From Variovorax sp. Root473 (lineage in GTDB: Bacteria; Pseudomonadota; Gammaproteobacteria; Burkholderiales; Burkholderiaceae_C), in NCBI RefSeq assembly GCF_001426505.1, contig NZ_LMEV01000014.1, positions 2,066 to 66,065 on the forward strand: a DNA stretch of 64,000 bases, in the 5' to 3' direction. The notes under the pieces were generated by a model that was not told where the DNA came from, ran no database searches, and saw only the letters and a program-made list of their open reading frames with translations. The translations under genes were made by a program, and so were the position numbers. Positions 44,565-53,165 of the stretch are shown here, piece by piece. How positions within the stretch are numbered: the stretch's first letter is position 1; every line of letters begins with the position of its first letter.

Positions 44565-44569
44565 TCTAG
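43631..44569 (+). CDS. IS481-family transposase
   Basis: 312 residues from the GTG at 43631. The start (NTHRHARLTFARRLEMVKQM) and the helix-turn-helix (AAHGVTAPTARKWLGRYLGG, then GVSASTVSRVLARAGM) match IS481 itself closely as I remember it. The DDE core shows D in LLHIDTKKLG, D in LLTDNAAAFRSR and E in NGKAERFIQSALREW, followed by HHYNWHRPHSGIGGLAPMS. The frame is intact. The stop codon TAG comes from the TCTAGA target next to the element, not from the element. Confidence 0.93.
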   Translation: MNTHRHARLTFARRLEMVKQMTLEGLDAIRAAAAHGVTAPTARKWLGRYLGGGQAALADASSRPARLPRTIDAGKALLIVELRKRRMLHARIARGVGVSASTVSRVLARAGMSRLSDLELAEPIVRHEHKAPGDLLHIDTKKLGRIVRPSHRVTGNRRDSVDGAGWETLFVAIDDHARLAFTAMHPDEKQAHAILFLRNAVDYYARLGITVRRLLTDNAAAFRSREFKATCTELGIKHSFTRPYRPQTNGKAERFIQSALREWTYQNSAHRTDALASWQHHYNWHRPHSGIGGLAPMSRIKSSRNNLLTLHI

Positions 44570-44599
44570 ATAGCTATCTAAGCGCTCGGCTGCATTCAT
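44565..44599 (-). pseudogene. Start of an ORF cut by the IS481 copy
   Basis: On the minus strand GGAGG (44603-44607) precedes ATG 44599, and the frame reads MNAAERLDSYLD before entering IS481 bases. Its position, 35 bases inside the Tn7-like repeats, is where the first transposon gene would begin. Twelve residues are too few to name it. Confidence 0.3.
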
Positions 44600-44633
44600 C
44601 AACCTCCGGTGCGAAGACGAGAGGATCGCATTA

Positions 44634-44703
44634 TTTCATTTACGACACTATTGCCCCGTTTACGACTCTATTGCCCCGTATACGACTTTATTGGGCGAGA
44701 TTA
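44634..44703 (-). repeat. Tandem repeats resembling the right end of a Tn7-type transposon at attTn7
   Basis: Three 20-bp units lie head to tail on the minus strand: CAATAAAGTCGTATACGGGG (44693-44674), CAATAGAGTCGTAAACGGGG (44673-44654) and CAATAGTGTCGTAAATGAAA (44653-44634). They resemble the Tn7 TnsB-binding site, whose core I recall as CAATAAAGTCTTAAACT. In Tn7 this core starts at base 11 of the element; here base 1 would fall 24 bases after the glmS stop, the attTn7 insertion point. Contiguous units nearest glmS are what the Tn7 right end shows. The expected terminal TGT is not present (TAA is found), so the tip may have decayed. Confidence 0.6.
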
Positions 44704-44726
44704 GCATCGCGCCGCCCCCGCACCCC

Positions 44727-46607
<1,881 letters not shown>

Positions 46608-46717
46608 GGGATGTACCTTGTCTTGAAGAACAGAAGGGCTCGATGGTAGGGAGGCAGTAGAGAAATATGGCGTCTAAATTTCCACGATTTCGGACTTTTA
46701 TTTCATCAAAACATGTA

Positions 46718-46755
46718 TATGGAGTTTTATTCCATAATTCCAATAAATATGGAAT
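46718..46755 (+). promoter_or_regulatory. Palindromes at the lrp start, likely autoregulatory operator
   Basis: Two inverted repeats lie in an AT-rich stretch unlike the surroundings: TATGGA with TTCCATA (46718-46736) and ATTCCA with TGGAAT (46737-46755). The second spans the ATG of the Lrp-type gene. Lrp/AsnC regulators often repress themselves, and the region also lies in the divergent gap to glmS. Confidence 0.5.
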
Positions 46756-47231
46756 CAATCTCGCTCGACGCGATCGACCTCAAGCTGCTCGACGCACTCC
46801 AGCACGACGCCTCGCAGACCAACCAGCGCCTGGCGGCCGACGTGGGCATCTCGCCGCCCACCTGCCTGCGCCGCGTGCAGCGGCTGCGGCAGGAGGGGCT
46901 GATCGAGCGCCAGGTCGCGCTGCTCTCGCCCGACCGGCTCGCCACGGTGCTCGGCCACGGGCTGCAGGCGGTGGTGGAGATTTCGCTGGACCGGCAGGAC
47001 GCCGCCGCGCTCGACGCCTTCGAGGCCCGCGTGATCGCGGACGACGCGGTGCAGCAGTGCTGGCGCGTGTCGCCGGGACCCGATTTCGTGCTGGTGGTGG
47101 TGGCGCGCGACATGCCGGACTACAGCGCGCTGACGCAGCGCTTGTTCACGGCCGACGCCAACGTGCGCAACGTGAAGGCGTTCTTCAGCCTGAAGCGCGC
47201 GAAGTTCGGCGCGCGCGTGCCGCTGGGCTGA
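46749..47231 (+). CDS. Lrp/AsnC family transcriptional regulator
   Basis: 160 residues from ATG 46749; the frame is open to 46713, but the family starts with ESISLDAIDLKLLDALQHDA. The helix-turn-helix is at about 20-60 (TNQRLAADVGISPPTCLRRV), and the ligand-binding RAM domain at about 70-150 (CWRVSPGPDFVLVVVARDM). Divergent from glmS. Effector, probably an amino acid, cannot be told. Confidence 0.93.
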   Translation: MESISLDAIDLKLLDALQHDASQTNQRLAADVGISPPTCLRRVQRLRQEGLIERQVALLSPDRLATVLGHGLQAVVEISLDRQDAAALDAFEARVIADDAVQQCWRVSPGPDFVLVVVARDMPDYSALTQRLFTADANVRNVKAFFSLKRAKFGARVPLG

Positions 47232-47303
47232 TGCGACCAAGCGCCCGCCGCGGCGTCTGCCTTGCCATGGCACGCGCCCCTCAACAGGAGCGCGCCGAAA
47301 AGA

Positions 47304-48734
47304 TCAGCCTTTCGGCAGCTTCTTCGGCCGCGACCAGTTGGCAAAACTGACCTGCTTGCCGCGCGCCACCGTGAGTGCGCCGGGCTCGGTCGACTTGCTC
47401 ACCGTCGAGCCGCCGCCGATGGTGCCGCCCGCACCGATGGTCACCGGTGCCACGAGCACGCTGTTGCTGCCCACGTGCACGTCGGCCTCGATCACGGTGC
47501 GGTGCTTGTTGGCGCCGTCGTAGTTGGCCGTGATGCTGCCCGCGCCGTAGTTCACGCGCTCGCCCACGGTGGCGTCGCCCAGGTAGGCCAGGTGGTTGGC
47601 CTTGGCGCCCGCGGCCAGCGTGGAGTTCTTGACCTCGACGAAGTTGCCGATGTGCACCTCGGCGCCCAGCTGGGCGCCGGGCCGCAGCCGCGCAAACGGC
47701 CCGACCAGCGCGCCCGCGCCCACCGTCACGCCGGCCTTCTCGCCGTCGATGTGGGTGAAGGGGTGGATGACCGCGCCCGCCTCGATGCGCACGTTGGCAA
47801 TGACGCAGTTCGCGCCGATGCGCACGCCATCACCCAGCGACACCGTGCCCTCGAACACGCAGTTGACGTCGATGTCGACGTCGGTGCCGCAGCTCAGCGT
47901 GCCGCGCAGGTCGAAGCGCGCCGGATCGGCCAGGCGCACGCCCTGTTCCATCAGCACGTTGGCCTGGCGCAGCTGCCAGGCGCGCTCCAGCGCCGCGAGC
48001 TGGACCGGGCTGTTGATGCCGGCGACCTGCAGCGCGTCGGTCGTGACATGCGCCACCACCGGCACGCGGTCGTCGGCCGCGAACTTCACGATGTCGGTCA
48101 GGTAGTACTCGCCCTGGGTGTTCTTGTTGTCCAGCCGCGCCAGCCAGCCCTTGAGCAGCCGCGCGGGCACGGCCATCACGCCGCTGTTGATCTCGCGCAC
48201 GGCGCGCTGCGCCTCGGTGGCGTCCTTGTGTTCGACGATGGCGGTCACCTCGCCGCCAGCGCTGGTGCGGATGATGCGGCCGTAGCCCGTGGGGTCGTCC
48301 AGTTCGATGGTCAGCAGCGCGAGCCGCTCGCCGCCGCTGGCGGCGATGAGGGTGCGCAGCGTGTCCTCGGCGATCAGGGGCACGTCGCCCGACAGGATGA
48401 CCACGGTGCCGTCGTCCGGCAGTTGGGGTGTGGCCTGCTGCACGGCATGGCCGGTGCCCAGCTGGGGCTCCTGGCGCGCGAAGCCGAGCGCGGCGGCGTT
48501 GGCGGCCGCGGCCTTGATGGCGGTCTCGACCTGCTCGGCACCGTGGCCCGTGACGACCACGACGTGGCGCGCGCCGATGCGCGCGGCGGTGTCGGTCACA
48601 TGGGCCAGCAGTGCGCGGCCGGCCAAACGATGCAACACTTTGGGCAGCTTGCTCTTCATGCGCGTGCCCTTGCCGGCCGCCATGATGACGACGTCGACCG
48701 GTCCCTGGTGGTTCTGCTGCGGAGTCTGATTCAT
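47304..48734 (-). CDS. glmU: Bifunctional GlcNAc-1-P uridyltransferase / GlcN-1-P acetyltransferase
   Basis: 476 residues. Makes UDP-GlcNAc for peptidoglycan and LPS. The nucleotidyltransferase domain begins VVIMAAGKGTRMKSKLPKVL. The left-handed beta-helix acetyltransferase domain begins near residue 270, with hexapeptide repeats (VTIGAGGTIGGGS) and the conserved HIGNFVEVKNS and NYDGANKHRT. Its start codon overlaps the start codon of the divergent lipoprotein gene within CATG, so each lies in the other's leader. It is separated from glmS by the Lrp gene. Confidence 0.98.
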   Translation of the reverse strand: MNQTPQQNHQGPVDVVIMAAGKGTRMKSKLPKVLHRLAGRALLAHVTDTAARIGARHVVVVTGHGAEQVETAIKAAAANAAALGFARQEPQLGTGHAVQQATPQLPDDGTVVILSGDVPLIAEDTLRTLIAASGGERLALLTIELDDPTGYGRIIRTSAGGEVTAIVEHKDATEAQRAVREINSGVMAVPARLLKGWLARLDNKNTQGEYYLTDIVKFAADDRVPVVAHVTTDALQVAGINSPVQLAALERAWQLRQANVLMEQGVRLADPARFDLRGTLSCGTDVDIDVNCVFEGTVSLGDGVRIGANCVIANVRIEAGAVIHPFTHIDGEKAGVTVGAGALVGPFARLRPGAQLGAEVHIGNFVEVKNSTLAAGAKANHLAYLGDATVGERVNYGAGSITANYDGANKHRTVIEADVHVGSNSVLVAPVTIGAGGTIGGGSTVSKSTEPGALTVARGKQVSFANWSRPKKLPKG

Positions 48735-49632
48735 GCGCTTTTCTTCCCGGATTCGTTGTGCTGGACTGGCCCGGATTATCGGTGTGCTCCTGCTGGCCGC
48801 TGCCCTGGGGGCTTGCAGCGCGGTCAAGCTGGCCTACAACAACCTGCCCGAACTGAGCTACTGGTGGCTCGACGGCTACTTCGACTTCGACGACGCCCAG
48901 ACCCCGAAGGTGCGCGACGAGCTGGCCCAGCTGCTGGCCTGGCACCGCCAGAACGAGTTGCCGCGGATCATCGGCCTGCTGCAGGAGGCCCAGGGCCTGG
49001 CACCTTCCGAGGTGACGCCTGCCCAGGCCTGCCAGCTGGCCGACCGGGTCCGCGAGCGGCTGCTCGCCGTCACCGAGCACGCGGAGGCCGCCAGCACCGA
49101 ACTGGCGCTGAGCCTGAGCGAGGCGCAGCTGCAGCAACTCGAACGCAAATACGCGAAGAACAACGCCGAGTACCGCAAGGACTGGCTCGACCGCAGCCCC
49201 GCGCAGGTGCAGGAAAAGCGCTACGACCAGTTCCTCGAGCGACAGGAAGACTTCTACGGTCGCCTGACGACCGAGCAGCGCGCCCTGCTGCGCCAGCAGG
49301 TGGCGCAGTCGGTGTTCAGCCCGCGGCTGGCGTACGAGGAGCGGCGCCAGCGCCAGCAGGAGGCGCTGGTGCTGCTGCGCGGCTTTCTCGGCAGCAACGG
49401 AGGGCCGCGCGCCTCGCAGGCCGAGGCCCGCGCCGCGCTGCACGCCTATATCTTGCGCATCGCCGATCCGCCGCCCGGCCCGTGGCGCGACCAGCAACAG
49501 GCGCTGCTGCAGGAAGGCTGCCGCAATCTGGCGGCGCTGCACAACACCACCAGCACCGCGCAGCGCGAGCAGGCCGTGCGTCGGCTGCAGGCCTACCAGG
49601 GCGACCTGCGGCAGCTGGTGGCCGCGCGCTGA
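48733..49632 (+). CDS. DUF6279-type lipoprotein
   Basis: 299 residues. The lipobox LGAC at about residue 25-28 follows a hydrophobic signal (IIGVLLLAAALGAC), so it is a lipoprotein with no Asp at +2 and probably reaches the outer membrane. The mature part is almost wholly helical and charged (LSLSEAQLQQLERKYAKNNA, then WLDRSPAQVQEKRYDQFLER). It matches what I recall of DUF6279 proteins, of unknown role. GGAG precedes the start by 8 bases. Confidence 0.8.
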   Translation: MRFSSRIRCAGLARIIGVLLLAAALGACSAVKLAYNNLPELSYWWLDGYFDFDDAQTPKVRDELAQLLAWHRQNELPRIIGLLQEAQGLAPSEVTPAQACQLADRVRERLLAVTEHAEAASTELALSLSEAQLQQLERKYAKNNAEYRKDWLDRSPAQVQEKRYDQFLERQEDFYGRLTTEQRALLRQQVAQSVFSPRLAYEERRQRQQEALVLLRGFLGSNGGPRASQAEARAALHAYILRIADPPPGPWRDQQQALLQEGCRNLAALHNTTSTAQREQAVRRLQAYQGDLRQLVAAR

Positions 49633-49654
49633 GGCAGCGGGCCGGCCGTCGTCC

Positions 49655-50425
49655 TCAGATCATCGGCACGGGCCGCATCGGGCGCTCGAAGTAGTCGCCC
49701 AGCGTTTCGAGCGCACGCGGCTCCAGGATGCGCAGCCAGCCGCCGTCGAGCTTGTACAGGCCCAGGCCCTGCAGCCGCCGCATCGTCTTGTTGGTGTGCA
49801 CCAGCGACAGCCCCAGCGCGTCGGCGATGTGCTGCTGGTTGAACGGAAACTCGACCCACTCGTCGCGCACCATGCCCAGGCGCTGGGCGCGGCGGTACAG
49901 GTGCATGAGCAGCATGGCCACGCGCTCGCCGGCATTGCGGCGGCCTGCGGTGACGAGGTGGTCGTCCACCATCTTTTCCTCGCGCGCGGCGAGCCAGGTG
50001 ATGTCGTAGCCCAGCCGGGGCTCGGCATGGAACAGCTCCCACAGGCGGTCGCGCGGGAAGGCGCAGAGCGTGACGTCGGTCACGGCCTCGACGCCATGGG
50101 TCTGGCCGTCGGCGAACTCGTCCTGCAGGCCGATGAAGTCGCCCGGCAGCAGGAAGCTCAAGATCTGACGGCGGCCGTCGCTCAGGGTCTTGAAGCGGAA
50201 GGCCCATCCCGCGTAGAGGGTGAAGAGCTGCGGGCTGGGCCGGTGCTCCTCGATGACGGTGCCGCCCGCCTCGACGCGCCGGGTGCCGATGCGGAAAGAC
50301 TCGATGGCCTGTAGCTGCTGCGCCGTCACCGGCAAGAAGGCCTCGAGACGGCGCAGGGCGCAGTGTTCGCACGCGTTCGCGCCCTGGGGTGGCGCGGCGG
50401 CAATGGGGTAGTCCTCGAATTTCAC
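49655..50425 (-). CDS. Crp/Fnr family transcriptional regulator
   Basis: 256 residues with a GTG start and no strong ribosome site. The cyclic-nucleotide-binding-like domain covers about 35-150 (GTVIEEHRPSPQLFTLYAGW, then LSFLLPGDFIGLQDEFADG). The helix-turn-helix is at about 195-230 (FNQQHIADALGLSLVHTNKT, then MRRLQGLGLYKL). Only CEHC near residues 19-22 recalls FNR cysteines; a full four-Cys iron-sulfur set is absent. Divergent from the BLUF gene by 91 bases. Confidence 0.9.
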   Translation of the reverse strand: MKFEDYPIAAAPPQGANACEHCALRRLEAFLPVTAQQLQAIESFRIGTRRVEAGGTVIEEHRPSPQLFTLYAGWAFRFKTLSDGRRQILSFLLPGDFIGLQDEFADGQTHGVEAVTDVTLCAFPRDRLWELFHAEPRLGYDITWLAAREEKMVDDHLVTAGRRNAGERVAMLLMHLYRRAQRLGMVRDEWVEFPFNQQHIADALGLSLVHTNKTMRRLQGLGLYKLDGGWLRILEPRALETLGDYFERPMRPVPMI

Positions 50426-50516
50426 GCTGAACTATAGGCCGCGGCGCTGTGTCTTTTTACATATCGGAACGCTGGGCAGCTCCCTAGACTCGGAAGCGTT
50501 TACCCTTCCGCATCGA

Positions 50517-50951
50517 ATGACACAAGAACAACCACCCCTATCTACTCCCGCAGAACCGGAAAAACTGCACGAATTCCTTTACTGCAGCTTGCTTACACAG
50601 GACCTGCCGCCCGCCACCGTGGGCGCCATCGTCACCCAGGCCCGCGCCCGCAATGCCGTGGACGGCATCTCCGGCCTCCTGGTGTTCGACGGCCAGTTCT
50701 TCTGCCAGCATTTCGAGGGGCCGCACGGGGCAGCGCAAGGCCTGATGGCGCGGCTGCGGCGCGATCCCAGGCATGCGGACCTCGTGGTGGTCCACGACGG
50801 CCCGTTGGCCGCCCGGCGCTACACGGGCTTTGCCATGGGGCTGGCCGAGTGCGAGGGGCCCGACCCGATCTCGGCCCTGCAGGCGCTGCGCGGCGACGCC
50901 GCGCTGGCGTACTTCCTGGCGCTGCGCGCGAGCTTCGACATCAGCAGCTGA
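50517..50951 (+). CDS. BLUF-domain blue-light sensor
   Basis: 144 residues, essentially one BLUF domain. Key flavin-site residues are visible: Tyr22 in FLYCSLL, Asn46 in ARARNAVDGISGLLVFDG and Gln64 in FFCQHFEGP. A Met lies at FAMGL, where the family often has Trp-x-Met; the Trp is Phe here. No output domain is attached, so it likely acts through a partner protein. The Crp/Fnr regulator reading away from it is a candidate by position only. Confidence 0.88.
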   Translation: MTQEQPPLSTPAEPEKLHEFLYCSLLTQDLPPATVGAIVTQARARNAVDGISGLLVFDGQFFCQHFEGPHGAAQGLMARLRRDPRHADLVVVHDGPLAARRYTGFAMGLAECEGPDPISALQALRGDAALAYFLALRASFDISS

Positions 50952-50995
50952 ACCCGGCGCTCCGGCGACGGCGCACGAAAACGCCGGGCAAAGAA

Positions 50996-51015
50996 AAGGC
51001 GGCCGAAGCCGCCTT
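50996..51015. terminator. Bidirectional intrinsic terminator
   Basis: AAGGCGGC and GCCGCCTT form an 8-bp stem around a CGAA loop. An A-rich run on the left serves as U-run for the leftward transcript. It lies between the converging BLUF and DUF2917 genes. Confidence 0.75.
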
Positions 51016-51056
51016 GGATCAGGAGTGCGGGAGGTGCCGGTCGCGTTGGCGGCCGG

Positions 51057-51374
51057 TCAGACAGGATCCCACACGTAGGTGGCACCGTAGCCATCCCAGG
51101 CTTCCATCACGATGCGCTGGCCGGCGGCCACGGTGAGCGACTCGCCCGGGGCCAGCACGATGTCTTCGCTGGGGCCGTGGGCCGTGGCGTCGGGCGTGAT
51201 CCACACGCGGCCCTGCTTGACACGCAGCACGCTGGCCGACCGCGCCTTCAGGCTCATCGCCTCGCCGGGCGCGATCTGCCAGGCGCCGCGGCGCACGGCC
51301 GGCGGAATGGCCGCGGTGCGGTTGGCGCGGGACAGGGAAGCGAGCGATTCGTTGGTGCAGACGGCGGTGGACAT
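51057..51374 (-). CDS. DUF2917 protein
   Basis: 105 residues with AGGAG 8 bases before the ATG. The core, WQIAPGEAMSLKARSASVLR, then GRVWITPDATAHGPSEDIVL, then APGESLTVAAGQRIVMEAW, is the DUF2917 cupin-like fold. Function unknown. It is divergent from a GcvA-type LysR gene, a pairing common in this group of bacteria, and a second DUF2917 gene lies at 62957-63295 beside a MocR regulator. Confidence 0.85.
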   Translation of the reverse strand: MSTAVCTNESLASLSRANRTAAIPPAVRRGAWQIAPGEAMSLKARSASVLRVKQGRVWITPDATAHGPSEDIVLAPGESLTVAAGQRIVMEAWDGYGATYVWDPV

Positions 51375-51548
51375 GGTGTGGACTCCTAAGCTGGTCCGAA
51401 GCGCCTTGACAGACAGAGAGGTTGGCGCAGTTCGGGAATGAATGATCGTTTTTGCGGCCTTGGAGGTCCAATGAAAACGAGGTAGCCTACTGATGCGCGT
51501 TTCGCATCAATCGATCCGGCCGCCGGGACGCACACCAAAGTCATACCC

Positions 51549-52532
51549 ATGCAACATTCGCAAACCCACCTGCGCTCCCGCCCGATCTCCGCGGGGCACC
51601 TGCGGGCCTTCGAGGCGGTCGCGCGGCACCTGAATTTCCGCGCCGCCGCCGAGGAAATGGCGCTCACCCAGTCGGCCGTCAGCCGGCAGATCCAGTCGCT
51701 CGAGGAAGAGGTGGGCGTGGCGCTGTTCCTGCGCCACACGCGGGCGGTCGAGCTGACCAGCGCCGGGGCGCAACTGCTGCTGGCCGTGCAGCAGGCGCTG
51801 CCGCGCATCGACACGGCGGTGCGGCAGATTCGCCAGAGCGCGGGGCGCAAGAGCGTGGCGCTCACCACCTTCGCCTCGTTCGCCTCGATGTGGCTGATTC
51901 CGCGGCTGGAGGCCTTCCAGCGCGACAACCCCGAGATCGACATCCGCATCGATGCCAGCGACATCGCAGTCGACCTCGACGTGGCCGACGTGGACATCGC
52001 CCTGCGCTACGGTCCGCCCGAGGCCATGCCCGCCAGCGCCGTGCGCCTGTTCGGCGAAAACCTGACGCCGGTGGCGAGCCCTTGGCTCATCAAGAGCAGC
52101 CCGCCGATCAAGACGCCGGCCGACATCGCCCGCTTCACGCTCATCGAGGCCGGCGACGCGCACCGCACGCACCTCGAATGGCTCACGTGGCGCCGCTGGT
52201 TCGAGGTGAACGGCCTGGAGCGCGCCCAGCCCAAGCGCTGGCTCTATTTCAACTACGCCTACCAGATGGTGCAGGCCGCGCTCACCGGCCAGGGCGTGGT
52301 GCTGGCGCGCAACTCATTGGTGGCCGAGAGTCTGGCCAACGGCGACCTGGTCGAGGTGCTGCCGCAGCACCGCCTCGATTCGCCGATGGCCTACTGGCTC
52401 ATTTCAGGGCCGCGCAATGCGCTGCGGCCCGAGATCAAGGCTTTTTGCGACTGGCTGCAGGCGCAGGCCGTCATCACGCGAGAAACGGTGGGCGAGGTGC
52501 CCGATCCCGACACGGTCGACAACCTCGATTGA
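51549..52532 (+). CDS. LysR family regulator, GcvA-like
   Basis: 327 residues. The N-terminal helix-turn-helix reads RPISAGHLRAFEAVARHLNF, then AAEEMALTQSAVSRQIQSLE, as in GcvA-type regulators. The effector domain shows DVADVDIALRYGPP and QGVVLARNSLVAESL. The end DPDTVDNLD is acidic. It probably regulates the divergent DUF2917 gene across a 174-base gap; this is inferred from position. Confidence 0.9.
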   Translation: MQHSQTHLRSRPISAGHLRAFEAVARHLNFRAAAEEMALTQSAVSRQIQSLEEEVGVALFLRHTRAVELTSAGAQLLLAVQQALPRIDTAVRQIRQSAGRKSVALTTFASFASMWLIPRLEAFQRDNPEIDIRIDASDIAVDLDVADVDIALRYGPPEAMPASAVRLFGENLTPVASPWLIKSSPPIKTPADIARFTLIEAGDAHRTHLEWLTWRRWFEVNGLERAQPKRWLYFNYAYQMVQAALTGQGVVLARNSLVAESLANGDLVEVLPQHRLDSPMAYWLISGPRNALRPEIKAFCDWLQAQAVITRETVGEVPDPDTVDNLD

Positions 52533-52538
52533 GCTGGC

Positions 52539-53156
52539 TCAGGAGGTCGGCCAGACCACGCCGTTGTCGTTGAGGATCGCGTCCAAGGGCAGGTCGTGCG
52601 CTTCCGGCTCGAAGTCTTCGAGAAAGCCGTTCGTGAAGCCCAGCCCCACGGTGAACGGCCGCGGCTCCAGTGCCGCCAGCGTGCGGTCGTAAAAGCCGCC
52701 GCCGTAGCCCAGCCGGTAACCGCCCGCGCTGTAGCCCACGCAGGGCACGAACAGCAGGGTCGGCACGATCAGCTCGGTGTCCTTGGGCTTGGGAATGCCG
52801 TAGGCGTCTTCTTCCATCTGGCAGCCGGGGTACCAGGCGTGGAAGGTGAGCGTCTTGTGGACCTTGTCGATCACCGGCAGGCCGATGCGGCGGCGCTGCG
52901 TTTCTTCCATGAGCTCGCCGTCTTCCTTCCAGCGGTGCAAGGCAGGCAGGGGATCGAACTCGCCCTTGATCGGCCAGTAGGCGCCGATCACGGTGTCGGG
53001 CCGGCCGACCAGCCAGATCCGCATCACGCGCTGCAGCAGGTCGGCCCGCGCGAGGCGATCGGGCATGCCCAGGCGCTGTTCGATGAGCGCTTTTCTCAGC
53101 TGGTCCTTCAGAAAACTCGCGGTGGCCGAGGTGTCGGCATCCTTTGACTTGTCCAT
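52539..53156 (-). CDS. 5-formyltetrahydrofolate cyclo-ligase
   Basis: 205 residues. Converts 5-formyl-THF to 5,10-methenyl-THF using ATP. The conserved YGGGFYDRTL and the region GAYWPIKGEFDPLPAL identify the family. Its stop is 6 bases from the LysR stop (converging genes). Its ATG is only 9 bases from the ATG of the divergent transglycosylase gene, so each promoter must lie inside the other gene. Confidence 0.93.
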   Translation of the reverse strand: MDKSKDADTSATASFLKDQLRKALIEQRLGMPDRLARADLLQRVMRIWLVGRPDTVIGAYWPIKGEFDPLPALHRWKEDGELMEETQRRRIGLPVIDKVHKTLTFHAWYPGCQMEEDAYGIPKPKDTELIVPTLLFVPCVGYSAGGYRLGYGGGFYDRTLAALEPRPFTVGLGFTNGFLEDFEPEAHDLPLDAILNDNGVVWPTS

Positions 53157-53165
53157 AATCCCCCG

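Noticed and set aside
44566..44580. Palindrome CTAGATAGCTATCTA right of the IS481 end, considered as a recombination site
   Set aside because: Explained in part by the CTAG target of IS481 and a short AT palindrome; no other sign of a site-specific system.
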